DNA of 64,000 bases from Luteolibacter rhizosphaerae (GTDB taxonomy: Bacteria > Verrucomicrobiota > Verrucomicrobiia > Verrucomicrobiales > Akkermansiaceae): positions 400,722-464,721 of the forward strand of contig NZ_JAPDDR010000005.1 in the NCBI RefSeq assembly GCF_025950095.1, in the 5' to 3' direction. This document shows positions 35,504-45,272 of the stretch, piece by piece. A program made the translations under genes and the position numbers. The stretch's first letter is position 1; each line of letters opens with the position of its first letter. Under the pieces are notes generated by a model. The model had not been told where the DNA came from. It did not search any database and saw only the letters and a list, made by a program, of their open reading frames with translations.

Positions 35504-36427
35504 TTATTGCGCGATGCTCCACTCCGGGGCCAGCCAACCGTCCGGAGTTTGCTTGCCGACGAGGACGAGGTCGGTGTGGAGGCGGTTCGGGTCGCCGTGA
35601 AGCTTCGGGATCTGGTCATAGGACTCGACCTTGCGCAGCTTCTTGGCACCGATGTTCCCCACGCGGTAGGTATCAAAACGGCGCTGGAGCCATGCCAGAT
35701 ACTCCTCCGGAGATTCCCCTGCCCAACGGATGTATTGGGCATCAAACTCGATGAAACCGACCGAGCGACCGACGGAGGCAAGAGTCTCGATGAAGCCTTT
35801 GAGCGCCTTCGATTCGTAGCCCTCGATATCCATCTTGAAGAGCAGGGTCTTGCCGCGCGCCTCGCTGAGGGGAACCACGGAATCGATGGTCTTCGCGGAG
35901 AGCTTGAACTCCAAGGTCTGCGGGCGGGTATTCATCTCGCGCACGGCGGAGGAGCTACCGCTCCAGTCCGGATTCACGTAGAACGGGATGTCCTCGGCCG
36001 GGGAGTCCGAGACGAGGCAGTTCGTGATCGTCATGCGGAGACCGGCGGGGTGCTCGGCCTGACTCTTCTCCAAATGCGAGATCAGGCGGGGATTCGCCTC
36101 GAAGCCGTAGAGCAGGGTTTTGTCGTCGTAGTCCGTGCCGAAGAGGCACTCGCCGTAATTGAGGCCGACATCCACGATCAGATCGGGTTTCAGGTGACGG
36201 TTGAAGTCCCGCCAGAAGATCAGATTGTCCGAGACTTTGCCACGTAGCGGCTCCTCCACGACCTTTTTCAGGGCGCAGGGGTCGGCGGCATCGATGTAGA
36301 TCCAGTGGTCGCTGCCATGGAGCTTCGCCCGTTCCGGCTTCAGGGTACCGTAGCGGATGAGCGTAAGTGGCTTGAGATAAGCGCGTTTGAAGGCTTTCTC
36401 CAAGCGCTTGTAGGGGCTGACTTTCAT
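35504..36427 (-). CDS. FkbM-family methyltransferase
   Basis: About 307 residues from ATG 36427 (ATG 36448 is also possible). SAM-binding region: PDLIVDVGLNYGECLFG, then YGFEANPRLISHL and a KMDIEGYESKALKG block, which is the FkbM signature DIEGYE. Such enzymes O-methylate sugars or polyketides; here the glycan operon context points to sugar methylation. It is the first gene of the operon, so the promoter should lie in 36428-36669. Confidence 0.85.
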   Translation of the reverse strand: MKVSPYKRLEKAFKRAYLKPLTLIRYGTLKPERAKLHGSDHWIYIDAADPCALKKVVEEPLRGKVSDNLIFWRDFNRHLKPDLIVDVGLNYGECLFGTDYDDKTLLYGFEANPRLISHLEKSQAEHPAGLRMTITNCLVSDSPAEDIPFYVNPDWSGSSSAVREMNTRPQTLEFKLSAKTIDSVVPLSEARGKTLLFKMDIEGYESKALKGFIETLASVGRSVGFIEFDAQYIRWAGESPEEYLAWLQRRFDTYRVGNIGAKKLRKVESYDQIPKLHGDPNRLHTDLVLVGKQTPDGWLAPEWSIAQ

Positions 36428-36669
36428 GGGGCGGCGCAGGGCCAGCATGACGGGACGCGGCACGGGGGGCAAGCGGCGATAGAGGCAGGAATTTCGTGCG
36501 TAGCATGAATCCCGCCCCCAGTCCGCCTCCGTCAGCTTCAGACGGGGTCGAGTTCGGCCAGCTGTCGAGATTTCTCATGCTCCCTAGGGCGGCATGATCA
36601 GATTTTCACCGCGGCTGATCCGGCTCGCCAATGAGCCGGGCCTTGTCAATATAGCCCGGACGCCGAGGC

Positions 36670-37062
36670 ATGAACGAAAGATTAATTTTCATTTGGGCTC
36701 TTCAAAGCCTAGCAGCCTGCAGCGAAGCCCAAAAGCGACTGTTCCCCCAATTTGCTTGCGCTTCAGATGAACTGGTCTTGGAGCATGAGGGAGCGGAAAG
36801 GAAGTTCTTGGATTCGGCCGAAGCTCAGCATCTGACTCCTGAGCAACTGCGATCAATTCGGCAGCTCAGTGAGTTTATCGTCGGAATGAGCGATCGTAAT
36901 GATTCATCGTTGTGGACCGACGAAGCTCTAGAGCAGAGCACTGAATGGGGGAAGGTTCGCTTGCTCGCTCGAGAGACGCTTTCATGCTTTGAATCGGAAC
37001 CCCTCTTGCCGCCTTCTTCTGAGGAGCGAGGCAACTTATTCTTTCCATCGAATCCTAGATAA
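36670..37062 (+). CDS. Small protein of unknown function
   Basis: 130 residues, with a possible weak lipoprotein-type signal (LIFIWALQSLAACSEAQ; Cys17 in an LAAC box). The rest is acidic and helical, including HLTPEQLRSIRQLSEFIVGM. Base composition is lower in GC than in its neighbours. No family recognised, but frame length and the signal support a real gene. Confidence 0.55.
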   Translation: MNERLIFIWALQSLAACSEAQKRLFPQFACASDELVLEHEGAERKFLDSAEAQHLTPEQLRSIRQLSEFIVGMSDRNDSSLWTDEALEQSTEWGKVRLLARETLSCFESEPLLPPSSEERGNLFFPSNPR

Positions 37063-37234
37063 GAATCAAGTCCGGAATTCTCCGCCCGGCGGGGCCTCAA
37101 TGGGTGACGCAGAACTGGAGCCAATCTCATCCGGTAACGCCTTCACATGCATCCTTTTTGCAGCCATATCGGTGTGAGGATGCCACAGGCTTTCAACTTG
37201 GCTTGAATCCCCACAACGATTCCGGGCGTATTAG

Positions 37235-38443
37235 ATGGCAATGAACCGCCGTCGCTCGCTGTCACTCGCCCTTGGAAGCCTAGCACTGGCCACCGGCTGC
37301 CGGAGAAAAGAGGAGGTCGCGGTAGCACCTGCCGAGCCCACCCCGGCACCGCCTCCCGCGCCGGTCAAGCCGCTGGAGGGAGCGGATCTGGTCCCGGCGA
37401 AGATCGATGCCTCGCTGGAGATCCGGACAATCACCGGACTGCGCCCCTTCCGGCCCTCCGGCTATGTGGTGCGGCGGGAGGAGCGGGAAGGCAAGACACT
37501 GGTGCACAATTACGGCCACGGCGGTGGCGGGATCACGCTTTCCTGGGGCTGTGCGGATCAGGCGATGAGAACGATGGAGAGCGTGTCCGGACTCTCCTGC
37601 GCGGTCATCGGCGGCGGAGTGATGGGCCTCACCACCGCACGGATGCTGCAGCTGCGCGGCGCGAAGGTGAAGATCTACACCGATCATCTGCCCCCCGACA
37701 CGACCTCGAACGTGGCGGGAGGGCACTGGTGGCCGGTGTCGGTGTTCGACTCCAGCAAGCGCACGCCGGAATTCGCAGCGCAGTTCGTGGAAGCCTCGCG
37801 CTTCGCCTACCGCTACTTCCAGCGTCTGGTCGGGCCGCGCTGGGGCGTGCGCTGGGTGCCGAGCTACTATCTGAGCGATGGGGCGCCGGACAACGGCTGG
37901 ATGGCCGGGCCCGGCGGGGTGCTGCACGACACGCAGGTGGGCTTCAAGGACTTCGGCCCGGGCGAACACGTCTTCCCCGCCCAGTATGCGCGGCGTTTCC
38001 ACACGCTTCTCATCGAGCCCTCGATCTATCTGGAGACGCTACTGCGCGATGTGCAGGGAGCGGGTGGCGAGATCGAAATCCGCCGCTTCGCGAGCGCGGA
38101 GGAGATCCTGAAAGTGCCGGAACAGACGATTTTCAACTGCACGGGACTGGGCGCGCGCGAGCTCTTCAAGGACGAGGAGCTGATTCCGGTGAAGGGCCAG
38201 CTCAGCTTCCTGAAGCCGCAGACGGAGGTGAACTACAACCTGCTCCTAGGCAGCTACTACATGTTCTCCCGTGGCGATGGATTGCTACTCGGGGGGACCT
38301 TCGACCGCGGACAATGGGATCTAACCACGGATGATGCGGTGAAGCGCCGGGTGATCGAGGGACAGAAGCGGATCTTCGACGCAATGGCCAAGACGCGGCA
38401 CGAGCATCTGGCGGCGCTGGCGAAACAACACACTCCGATCTAG
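37235..38443 (+). CDS. Circularly permuted DAO-type FAD oxidoreductase, exported
   Basis: 402 residues. The N-terminus has twin Arg and a lipobox (LALATGC, Cys22), followed by a Pro/Ala linker. The segments GLRPFRPSGYV (68-78) and HNYGHGGGGITLSWG (91-105), which form the C-terminus of ordinary D-amino-acid oxidases, here come before the FAD-binding VIGGGVMG (124-131) and PDTTSNVAGGHWWP (154-167). The fold therefore appears permuted, with the substrate-arginine motif at the front. It should oxidise an amine or amino acid in the envelope. Start ATG 37241 is an alternative. AlkD starts 2 bases after the stop. Confidence 0.8.
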   Translation: MAMNRRRSLSLALGSLALATGCRRKEEVAVAPAEPTPAPPPAPVKPLEGADLVPAKIDASLEIRTITGLRPFRPSGYVVRREEREGKTLVHNYGHGGGGITLSWGCADQAMRTMESVSGLSCAVIGGGVMGLTTARMLQLRGAKVKIYTDHLPPDTTSNVAGGHWWPVSVFDSSKRTPEFAAQFVEASRFAYRYFQRLVGPRWGVRWVPSYYLSDGAPDNGWMAGPGGVLHDTQVGFKDFGPGEHVFPAQYARRFHTLLIEPSIYLETLLRDVQGAGGEIEIRRFASAEEILKVPEQTIFNCTGLGARELFKDEELIPVKGQLSFLKPQTEVNYNLLLGSYYMFSRGDGLLLGGTFDRGQWDLTTDDAVKRRVIEGQKRIFDAMAKTRHEHLAALAKQHTPI

Positions 38444-38445
38444 GA

Positions 38446-39150
38446 ATGCCTGCGCCGCAGAAGCCCAAGCCGGATGATGCGAGGATCGCCGCGGTCATCG
38501 AACGCCTGAAGAGCGAGGCGACGACGAAAGACCTCGAAGGGATGGCGCGCTATGCGATCCCTTCCGACAAGGCCTTCGGCGTGGCGATGAACAAGATTCA
38601 GAAGCTGGCGAAGGAGATTGGCAAGGATCACGAACTGGCCGCGGCGCTCTGGGAAAGCGGCTGGTATGAGGCAAGGATTCTGGCCGGGTATGTGGATGAA
38701 CCGGCGCGTGTGACGCCGGCGCAGATGGACCGCTGGTGCCGGGAATTCGATAACTGGGCGATCTGCGACTCGATATGCTTCGCGCTCTTCAAGCGGGTGC
38801 CCTTTGCATGGGACAAAGTGCGTGCTTGGGCCACCAGGAAGGACGAGTTCGGGAAGCGCGGGGCCTTCGCCTTGATCTGGGCGCTGGCCGGATCGGCCGA
38901 TGAGGATGAGCCATTTTACGAGGCGCTTCCGCTGATCGAAGCCGCGGCAACGGATGAGCGGAACTTCGTGAAGAAGTCGGTGGATATGGCGCTGCGGGCG
39001 ATCGGGAAGCGGAGCTTGGCCCTGAACAAGGCGGCGGTAGCGACCGCGAAGAAGCTGGTGAAGTCGGCCGATGCGACGGCGATGTGGATCGGGAAGCACG
39101 CGCTGAAGGAGCTGGAGAGCGAGTCGGTGAGGAAGCGGCTCGGGGATTGA
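38446..39150 (+). CDS. DNA alkylation repair protein (AlkD-like)
   Basis: 234 residues of helical HEAT-like repeats. Family blocks are YAIPSDKAFGVAMNKIQKLAKEIGKDHELA, LWESGWYEARILAGYVDEP and WCREFDNWAICDSICF, matching AlkD glycosylases that remove bulky N-alkyl purines. The W-x-x-x-F-D-x-W segment holds residues that cradle the damaged base. It follows the flavoprotein gene by 2 bases, so the two are probably co-transcribed. Confidence 0.85.
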   Translation: MPAPQKPKPDDARIAAVIERLKSEATTKDLEGMARYAIPSDKAFGVAMNKIQKLAKEIGKDHELAAALWESGWYEARILAGYVDEPARVTPAQMDRWCREFDNWAICDSICFALFKRVPFAWDKVRAWATRKDEFGKRGAFALIWALAGSADEDEPFYEALPLIEAAATDERNFVKKSVDMALRAIGKRSLALNKAAVATAKKLVKSADATAMWIGKHALKELESESVRKRLGD

Positions 39151-39214
39151 GGTGACGAGGCAGAATCCGCGCTTCCCCCTTGGCAGGGTGGCAAGTGCCG
39201 CCGATGTTCGCGCC

Positions 39215-39886
39215 GTGACCGCCGAGCGCTTCCTGGCCCCCTCCCCTGTATCCCTGAAAATCTGCGGCGTGACGCTGGCGGATGATGCGGAACGTCTGGT
39301 GGCGATGGGAATCGACGCCTTGGGCGCGAATTTCTGGCCGCACTCGAAGCGCTATCTGGATCCCGCCGCGGCGGGCTTCCTGAGGGAGCTTCAGGGGTGC
39401 ATCCTGCGTGTCGGGGTTTTCGTGAATGCGGGGCCGGATCTTCCGCGGCGCTTGGTGGAAGAAGGCTTGATCGATCTGGTGCAGCTTCACGGCGACGAGA
39501 CGCCGGAGGAGGCGGCGGTGCTTCGCGAGGCAGGCATCCCCTTTCTGAAGGCGATCGGCGTGAAGGGACTGGCTGATCTGGAGCGGGCGCGAGACTTCGG
39601 CGCGGCGGGTATCCTGCTGGATGCTCATGCCCCCGGAATCTATGGCGGCACCGGGCAGACGATTGATTGGGAACTGGCGAGGAGCTTCGCAGCGCAGAAT
39701 CCCGATCTGCCTCTGATTTTAGCCGGAGGAATCGTGCCGGCGAACGTGTCAGAGGCGGTGCAGGCGGTGAGTCCGGTGGCGCTGGATGTAGCTTCGGGAG
39801 CGGAGATCAGCCCCGGGGTGAAGGATTTCAGGAAGGTGGCGGCGCTCCAAGCGGGGACGCGGGGAGCAACGATTTCAGATCCTTGA
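39215..39886 (+). CDS. trpF: Phosphoribosylanthranilate isomerase
   Basis: About 223 residues of a TIM barrel that carries out the third step of tryptophan synthesis. Motifs are the early LKICGVT with the catalytic Cys, DALGANFWPHSKRYL, VGVFVNAGPDLPR, LVQLHGDETPE, LLDAHAPGIYGGTGQTIDW and LAGGIVPANV. The last two hold the phosphate-binding loops. GTG 39215 was chosen; GTG 39152 would add a 21-residue tail. No other trp gene is nearby. Confidence 0.85.
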   Translation: MTAERFLAPSPVSLKICGVTLADDAERLVAMGIDALGANFWPHSKRYLDPAAAGFLRELQGCILRVGVFVNAGPDLPRRLVEEGLIDLVQLHGDETPEEAAVLREAGIPFLKAIGVKGLADLERARDFGAAGILLDAHAPGIYGGTGQTIDWELARSFAAQNPDLPLILAGGIVPANVSEAVQAVSPVALDVASGAEISPGVKDFRKVAALQAGTRGATISDP

Positions 39887-39968
39887 TTCGAGATTTGAGA
39901 TCTTAAATTCGGGATCGGGATTCGGTCTTGCCCTTGCGCAAGCGGCGCGGATCAACGAAACGGGGCGC

Positions 39969-41513
39969 GTGGAACGCGATGGTTTGCCGCTGGACCGCCG
40001 ATTGAGGCAGGAGATCCTTTTTGCCCGCGAGCGGGTATACCGCTTTGGCGAGGCGACTCCCTTGGAGCATCTGGTCCTGCCGGGACCCGGGCCGGAGATT
40101 TGGGTGAAGCGCGAGGATCTTTCGCCGATCAAGGCTTACAAGTGGCGCGGTGCTTGCAATCGCATGGCGGTGCTGAGTGCCGAGGAGAAGGCGGCTGGAG
40201 TGGTCACGGCATCGGCCGGTAATCACGGACAAGGCGTGGCTCTCGCGGCGCGTTCGCTGGGAATTGACGCGCGGATCTACATGCCGCGCTCCACGCCGCG
40301 CGTGAAGCAGGCAGCGGTGCGCCACCATGGCGGGCACCATGTGGAAATCATTCTCAGCGGAGATAGCTATGACGAGGCGGTGTCCGCTGCCTTCGAAGAT
40401 GCGGCCGCCAGCGGTGCCACCTACGTGCATGCCTACGACGACCTGCAGGTGATGGCGGGGCAAGGGACTCTGGCGGATGAAGTGGTGCTCTCCGGGCACG
40501 GACCCTTCGATGCGGCTTACCTGCAGATCGGTGGCGGCGGCATGGCGGCAGGGGTCTCCGAGTGGCTCAAGACCTATTGGCCGGAGATCGAGATCGTGGG
40601 CGTGGAGGGTAGCGGGCAGGCCTCGATGAAGGCGGCGCTCGAAGCGGGCAAGCCGGTGGGGCTCGATCAGGTGGACATCTTCTGCGACGGCACGGCGGTG
40701 AGGAAGGCAGGAGCCCTGCCCTTCGACATCTGCCGCGAGACGATCGACCGGATGGAAACGGTGAGCAATGCCGAGGTGAGCCGCGCGATCCGTCTGCTGT
40801 GGGAAGGCCTGCGCTGCGTGTCCGAGCCCTCCGGTGCGATGGGCTTGGCCGCGGTGATGAAGAATCGCGAGGCATTGGTCGGGAAGCGCGTGCTGATCGT
40901 GGTCTCCGGAGCGAACATCGACTTCCTGCAACTGGGGCTAATCGCCCAATCCGAAGGCTCCGCCCAGAATGCTTCGCGGAGCCTGCGGGTGCGCATTCCG
41001 GAGCGTCCCGGCACGATGCTGGAGTTGCTCGATACCTGTTTCGCCGGGCTGAACATCACGGACTTCCAATACGGCAAGACCGACGAGGCTGATGCGTGGC
41101 CGGCCTTCACGGTCGGTTCGGAAGATCCTGCCGCGATCGAGGCGCTGCCCGGGAAGCTGGAGGCTGCGGGCTTCGTGTGGGAGGACCTCACGGGTGCGGT
41201 GGATATCGCCTTCCGGGCGATCCCGCTGCGCGGTGACTTGCTGAGCTACCCCCTGTTCTTGCGCCTGGACTTCTACGAGCGGGCGGGAGCCTTGCACGAC
41301 TTCCTCGACAAGCGGGTGCGGGGCCGTGCGAACCTTTGCTACTTCAACTACCGGCAATCCGGGGAGCGTATCGGCCGAGCCTTGATCGGGCTGGATTTTA
41401 CCAGTGAGGAAGAGCGAAGCCACTTCACCGGAAGCATCGCGGAGCACGGCGAAGGTTATCGTTCCTGCACGATCGTGGACGACGCGACCCGGGCGCGCCT
41501 GATCGGGAACTAG
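39969..41513 (+). CDS. ilvA: Threonine ammonia-lyase, biosynthetic type
   Basis: 514 residues from a GTG. It deaminates threonine to 2-oxobutyrate for isoleucine synthesis. PLP lysine is Lys58 in SPIKAYKWRGA; the TASAGNHGQGVALAA block and the Gly loop QIGGGGMAAGV are present. The C-terminal ~180 residues hold two ACT-like regulatory modules (LRVRIPERPGTMLELLDTC, then LFLRLDFYERAGALHDFL), so allosteric control by isoleucine/valine is expected. It is not in an ilv operon. Confidence 0.88.
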   Translation: MERDGLPLDRRLRQEILFARERVYRFGEATPLEHLVLPGPGPEIWVKREDLSPIKAYKWRGACNRMAVLSAEEKAAGVVTASAGNHGQGVALAARSLGIDARIYMPRSTPRVKQAAVRHHGGHHVEIILSGDSYDEAVSAAFEDAAASGATYVHAYDDLQVMAGQGTLADEVVLSGHGPFDAAYLQIGGGGMAAGVSEWLKTYWPEIEIVGVEGSGQASMKAALEAGKPVGLDQVDIFCDGTAVRKAGALPFDICRETIDRMETVSNAEVSRAIRLLWEGLRCVSEPSGAMGLAAVMKNREALVGKRVLIVVSGANIDFLQLGLIAQSEGSAQNASRSLRVRIPERPGTMLELLDTCFAGLNITDFQYGKTDEADAWPAFTVGSEDPAAIEALPGKLEAAGFVWEDLTGAVDIAFRAIPLRGDLLSYPLFLRLDFYERAGALHDFLDKRVRGRANLCYFNYRQSGERIGRALIGLDFTSEEERSHFTGSIAEHGEGYRSCTIVDDATRARLIGN

Positions 41514-41750
41514 AGGCAGGCTGTGGGAGATCGTGGCTGAATTTGGGATTTCTCCACATTAGAGAGCGAAGCCCACAGGGCACGGGCAGAAAACCACATC
41601 TTTTTTAAGCAATGGGCCGGGTTCGGCGAGAATCCGCTAGCCCGATCCGAATACTTCGTCAATACCTCTAGGAGTGGTATCGAACGTGAAGTTGGCAGGG
41701 AATCCGACCTATTCCCGCGCTGCTGCGGATCGTGCCGCTGACGGATAACG

Positions 41751-44700
41751 ATGAATGGCACGACAAGCCGCAAATGTCACGCTAAGCCCAAAACCCAAGG
41801 ATTCGCTCTCGTCATCTCCCTCTCGCTGATGGTCCTCCTGACCGTCCTTGCCATCGGCTTGATGGGTCTGTCTTCGATCTCTCTCCGCTCCTCGACACGC
41901 GAGGAAGCGCTCGTCACCGCGCGCGGCTATGCCCGTGTCGCGATGCTGATGGCATTGGGAGAGCTGCAGAAGCAGGCGGGCCCCGATCAGAGGGTCACCG
42001 GCACGGCTGACCTGGCGGGCACGAGCGATGGCAGTCGACTTACTGCCGGCTCGGCCCCTGGGAACAATGTGCCCTTGGGAGGAACCGACAAAGGCCTGAC
42101 CAGCGTGCAGCCGGGAACGCGGCACTGGACCGGGGTGTGGACCAACTCCAACAGCGCGAACCCGGGAACCACCATCTATACGCGGACTCCGACTCCGAGC
42201 TTCCGGAAATGGCTGGTGAGCGGCAACGAGAAGGGTAGCGGCAGCAACGACTTCACTCCGGCAACAAACGGAGTCGCGGTGGATTCCGCCGGCCGTGCGA
42301 CCGATCCGGAAGCGGCGGTGGTGCTGGTGGGCAGAAATTCCGCAGGAAGCAGTTCCAGTGACGGCTATGTCAGTGCCCCGCTGGTGAAGATCATGAGTCC
42401 CTCCAGCCTGGCGAAGCATCCGCTGGGGCGGCAGGCATGGTGGATCGGCGACGAAGGGGTGAAGGCGAAGCTGAACATGAGCGATCCGGAACCACCCGAA
42501 AACGAACTCGTTTATGAGGATCTGGCGGCACCGCGGCGTGGCTGGGAAACCGTCGAAGGCTTTGAGAACTATCCGGAGCGCAGCGGCGGCGACAACCTGA
42601 TGCTGGCCAAGGTGATCACCCTGCCTCAGGCCGGAGTGATGGATCCTTCCCTGCTAGGAGGCAATGCCGCACCACTGGGGAAAGCATTTCACTCCGCCAC
42701 CACCGAGAGCTTCGGGCTGCTGACGGATGCGCTGAACGGGGGGCTGAAACTGGATCTGAGCAACTACCTCCAGCAAGGTCTGCCCGCGACGGCACCTGGA
42801 AATCTGATAAACGGCATCACGTCGAACGCCAACATCGTGCCGCAAACCGTCGCAAGCCGTCTGCGCGGCCCGAAGTGGAAACAGCTCGCGGACTTCCAAG
42901 AGCTGGGCAGAAACACGAAGCAACTGGGCCGGATGAACGTGAAAGCCGCGACTCAGGTTACCGACACGGTGATCGCCCCGCTGGTGGTTGACTTCCGCGT
43001 GCTGATGGGAGTGAAGCTGGTTCCCCAAGCAGCAGGGTCTAGCAGCTACAAGATCCAGCCTTGCGCCAAGATCGCGGTTTCCCTGGCGAACCCCTACCCT
43101 TACCCGCTGGTGTGGTCAGGCATGGATCTGGAACTCAAGTGCGAGACGCATCCATCGCGCCAACCGGCACGGATCTATGGTGTGGGTCCCGACTCCATGG
43201 TCTACCCTGCCGTCCTGCCGAGAGTGAACGCGCAGTTCGTGCCGCAGGAGGCTTCGGTCTTCGGCAACACGGTCTTCCAGATCCCGAACACGACCTTGCA
43301 GCCCGGCGAGGCGAAGGCCTTCACGATCGGCGGGCCGGTCAACCGGCCGGCGGGATCGATAGGCAGGACGAGCGTGCCGATGGTGGCCTTCGGCGGAGCG
43401 AGTGCCGCGAACTTCAACAATTGCGTGCTGCTGGAGTCAAACCACATCGGGACGCCGCCGTTCTCGCTGGATATCCGCGAGGACACGATCACGTCTCAGG
43501 CTTCGCTGGAGCTACGCCCGTCCGGCAGCAGCGCGATCTACCGCCGCATCGAGCGCATGGAATTCGACAATGCGCCGCACAACGCGACGCGCCGGGCATT
43601 CACGGCCCAGGACACGGCAAGGTTCACCCAGCCGGTGCCGCTCCAGTACTACGGATTCCAGCTGAGCCAACCGGGAATGGACTATGCCTCGATCCTGCCA
43701 TCTGCCGACCAGCTCGGGCTGAGGAGTTCGACCATGCGGACCTTCATGGACTTCAACCTGCAGGCGGCGAACTTCCGCAAGCCGATCATCTGCTACAATC
43801 CCCCGCCCTACTTCATGCTGATCGCGGATAGCCCGGGCACCCTGCCCTTCCAAACCCCGGGCGGGAACACGGGCCCGGAGTTTACCCGCAACCTGGCTGC
43901 CACGCCGCTGCCATGGGGGCGCTCCGCCCTGGATACACGCCAGACGGTGCTTTTCAGCCCGCCTGCCAGCCTGGTCTCGCTCGCGCAATTCCAGCATGCG
44001 GATCTTACTGCGGATGACGACGCGGTATCGGTGGGACACCAACCGGGGAACGCGGTGGGCAATTCCTATGCGAGTCTCTTCGTGCCGCGCTTGAACACGA
44101 TCCGGAGCCGGTCCGACTTCACGATCGAAAGCTTCAGCGGCGCCACGGCCAAGTCGAAGAACTACTACGACATCGCCTACCTCCTGAATGCGGCCCTGTG
44201 GGATACTTACTTCTTCTCTACCCTGCCCGCCGGGACCAGCGGGGTTCCCTTGAACCGCAGCATGGTGAAGATCCATGCCGGCGACAGTTCGGATCTGCTG
44301 CGCGACGGCGAGAAGGCGGCGAGCCGGCTGATGGTGAACGGTGCCCACAACGTGAACAGCACCGATGTCGATGCGTGGAAAGCCCTGCTCGCTTCATCCC
44401 GCGGCCTGCGTCACAAGTCCGACTCGGCCACGAACGAAGCGATCTTCCCGCGGAGCTTGGAGCAACCCGGCGGAGCGAGCAATCCGCCCAGCGGCAGCGA
44501 GTCCGATTCGTTCTCGGGATTCCGGCGACTGAATGATCAGCAGATCCACGAACTGGCACTGGAGATCACGCGACAGGTGCGGATACGCGGCCCCTTCGTG
44601 TCCCTGTCCCAATTCGTGAACCGCTCTCTGGGCAACATCACTTCCACCTCCGCCCGTGCCTTGACCCGCAGCGGAGCGCTCCAGAGTGCGATCGACGAGT

Positions 44701-45272
44701 CCGGCCTCAACATCAGCGCCGACGGCAGCAAGAGCATCTTCCCGACCTCCGACTTCAGCGTGGCGGAGGACCGGATGAACCTGCAACGAGAAGGCAGCAG
44801 CAGCCGACCGCGCGCGGATCTAACAGGCACGCGCGACACCAAACTGCAGGACCAGGGGACGGACGGTCAATGGCCGCTGAAGTCCTTCGACGAAAACCCG
44901 GGGGCGGTCGCCGGGATCCTTGCAGACCGGCAGATCCTCACCGACACCCGCTACCGCAGCGAGCAGGGCTTCCGCTCGACGGGCATCCCCGGCTGGCTGA
45001 CACAGGCGGATGTCCTGCAGGTCATCGGCCCGGCGCTGAACGTGCGCTCGGACACCTTCCGCATCCGCGCCTATGGCGAAGCCACGGATCCCGAGACCGG
45101 CGTGGCGACCGCCCGGGCCTGGTGCGAAGCCGTGGTGCAACGGATGCCCGCTTATGTTGACGGCAGCAATTCCGTCGAGGATCGTCCTAGTGAACTGAAT
45201 CCCATCAATGCGCGCTTCGGGCGCCGCTTTTCCATCATCTCATTCAAATGGCTCTCTCCTGATGAAATCTGA
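41751..45272 (+). CDS. Verru_Chthon cassette A-type prepilin-like protein
   Basis: 1173 residues. The N-terminus has a short basic leader, then a type IV prepilin-like site (K-T-Q-G/F) and helix (ALVISLSLMVLLTVLAIGL) and then a giant, low-charge exported region. This matches the Verru_Chthon cassette A family (TIGR02600), a large PilX-like component seen in Verrucomicrobia. The usual partner proteins B, C and D are not next to it here. It overlaps the next gene by 11 bases. Function of the cassette is not established; a pseudopilus or secretion role is inferred. Confidence 0.75.
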   Translation: MNGTTSRKCHAKPKTQGFALVISLSLMVLLTVLAIGLMGLSSISLRSSTREEALVTARGYARVAMLMALGELQKQAGPDQRVTGTADLAGTSDGSRLTAGSAPGNNVPLGGTDKGLTSVQPGTRHWTGVWTNSNSANPGTTIYTRTPTPSFRKWLVSGNEKGSGSNDFTPATNGVAVDSAGRATDPEAAVVLVGRNSAGSSSSDGYVSAPLVKIMSPSSLAKHPLGRQAWWIGDEGVKAKLNMSDPEPPENELVYEDLAAPRRGWETVEGFENYPERSGGDNLMLAKVITLPQAGVMDPSLLGGNAAPLGKAFHSATTESFGLLTDALNGGLKLDLSNYLQQGLPATAPGNLINGITSNANIVPQTVASRLRGPKWKQLADFQELGRNTKQLGRMNVKAATQVTDTVIAPLVVDFRVLMGVKLVPQAAGSSSYKIQPCAKIAVSLANPYPYPLVWSGMDLELKCETHPSRQPARIYGVGPDSMVYPAVLPRVNAQFVPQEASVFGNTVFQIPNTTLQPGEAKAFTIGGPVNRPAGSIGRTSVPMVAFGGASAANFNNCVLLESNHIGTPPFSLDIREDTITSQASLELRPSGSSAIYRRIERMEFDNAPHNATRRAFTAQDTARFTQPVPLQYYGFQLSQPGMDYASILPSADQLGLRSSTMRTFMDFNLQAANFRKPIICYNPPPYFMLIADSPGTLPFQTPGGNTGPEFTRNLAATPLPWGRSALDTRQTVLFSPPASLVSLAQFQHADLTADDDAVSVGHQPGNAVGNSYASLFVPRLNTIRSRSDFTIESFSGATAKSKNYYDIAYLLNAALWDTYFFSTLPAGTSGVPLNRSMVKIHAGDSSDLLRDGEKAASRLMVNGAHNVNSTDVDAWKALLASSRGLRHKSDSATNEAIFPRSLEQPGGASNPPSGSESDSFSGFRRLNDQQIHELALEITRQVRIRGPFVSLSQFVNRSLGNITSTSARALTRSGALQSAIDESGLNISADGSKSIFPTSDFSVAEDRMNLQREGSSSRPRADLTGTRDTKLQDQGTDGQWPLKSFDENPGAVAGILADRQILTDTRYRSEQGFRSTGIPGWLTQADVLQVIGPALNVRSDTFRIRAYGEATDPETGVATARAWCEAVVQRMPAYVDGSNSVEDRPSELNPINARFGRRFSIISFKWLSPDEI

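Noticed and set aside
39886..39968. AT-rich near-palindromic stretch (GATTCGAGATTTGAGATCTT region) after trpF
   Set aside because: No clear stem with T run; it may be a weak terminator but the pairing is too poor to call.
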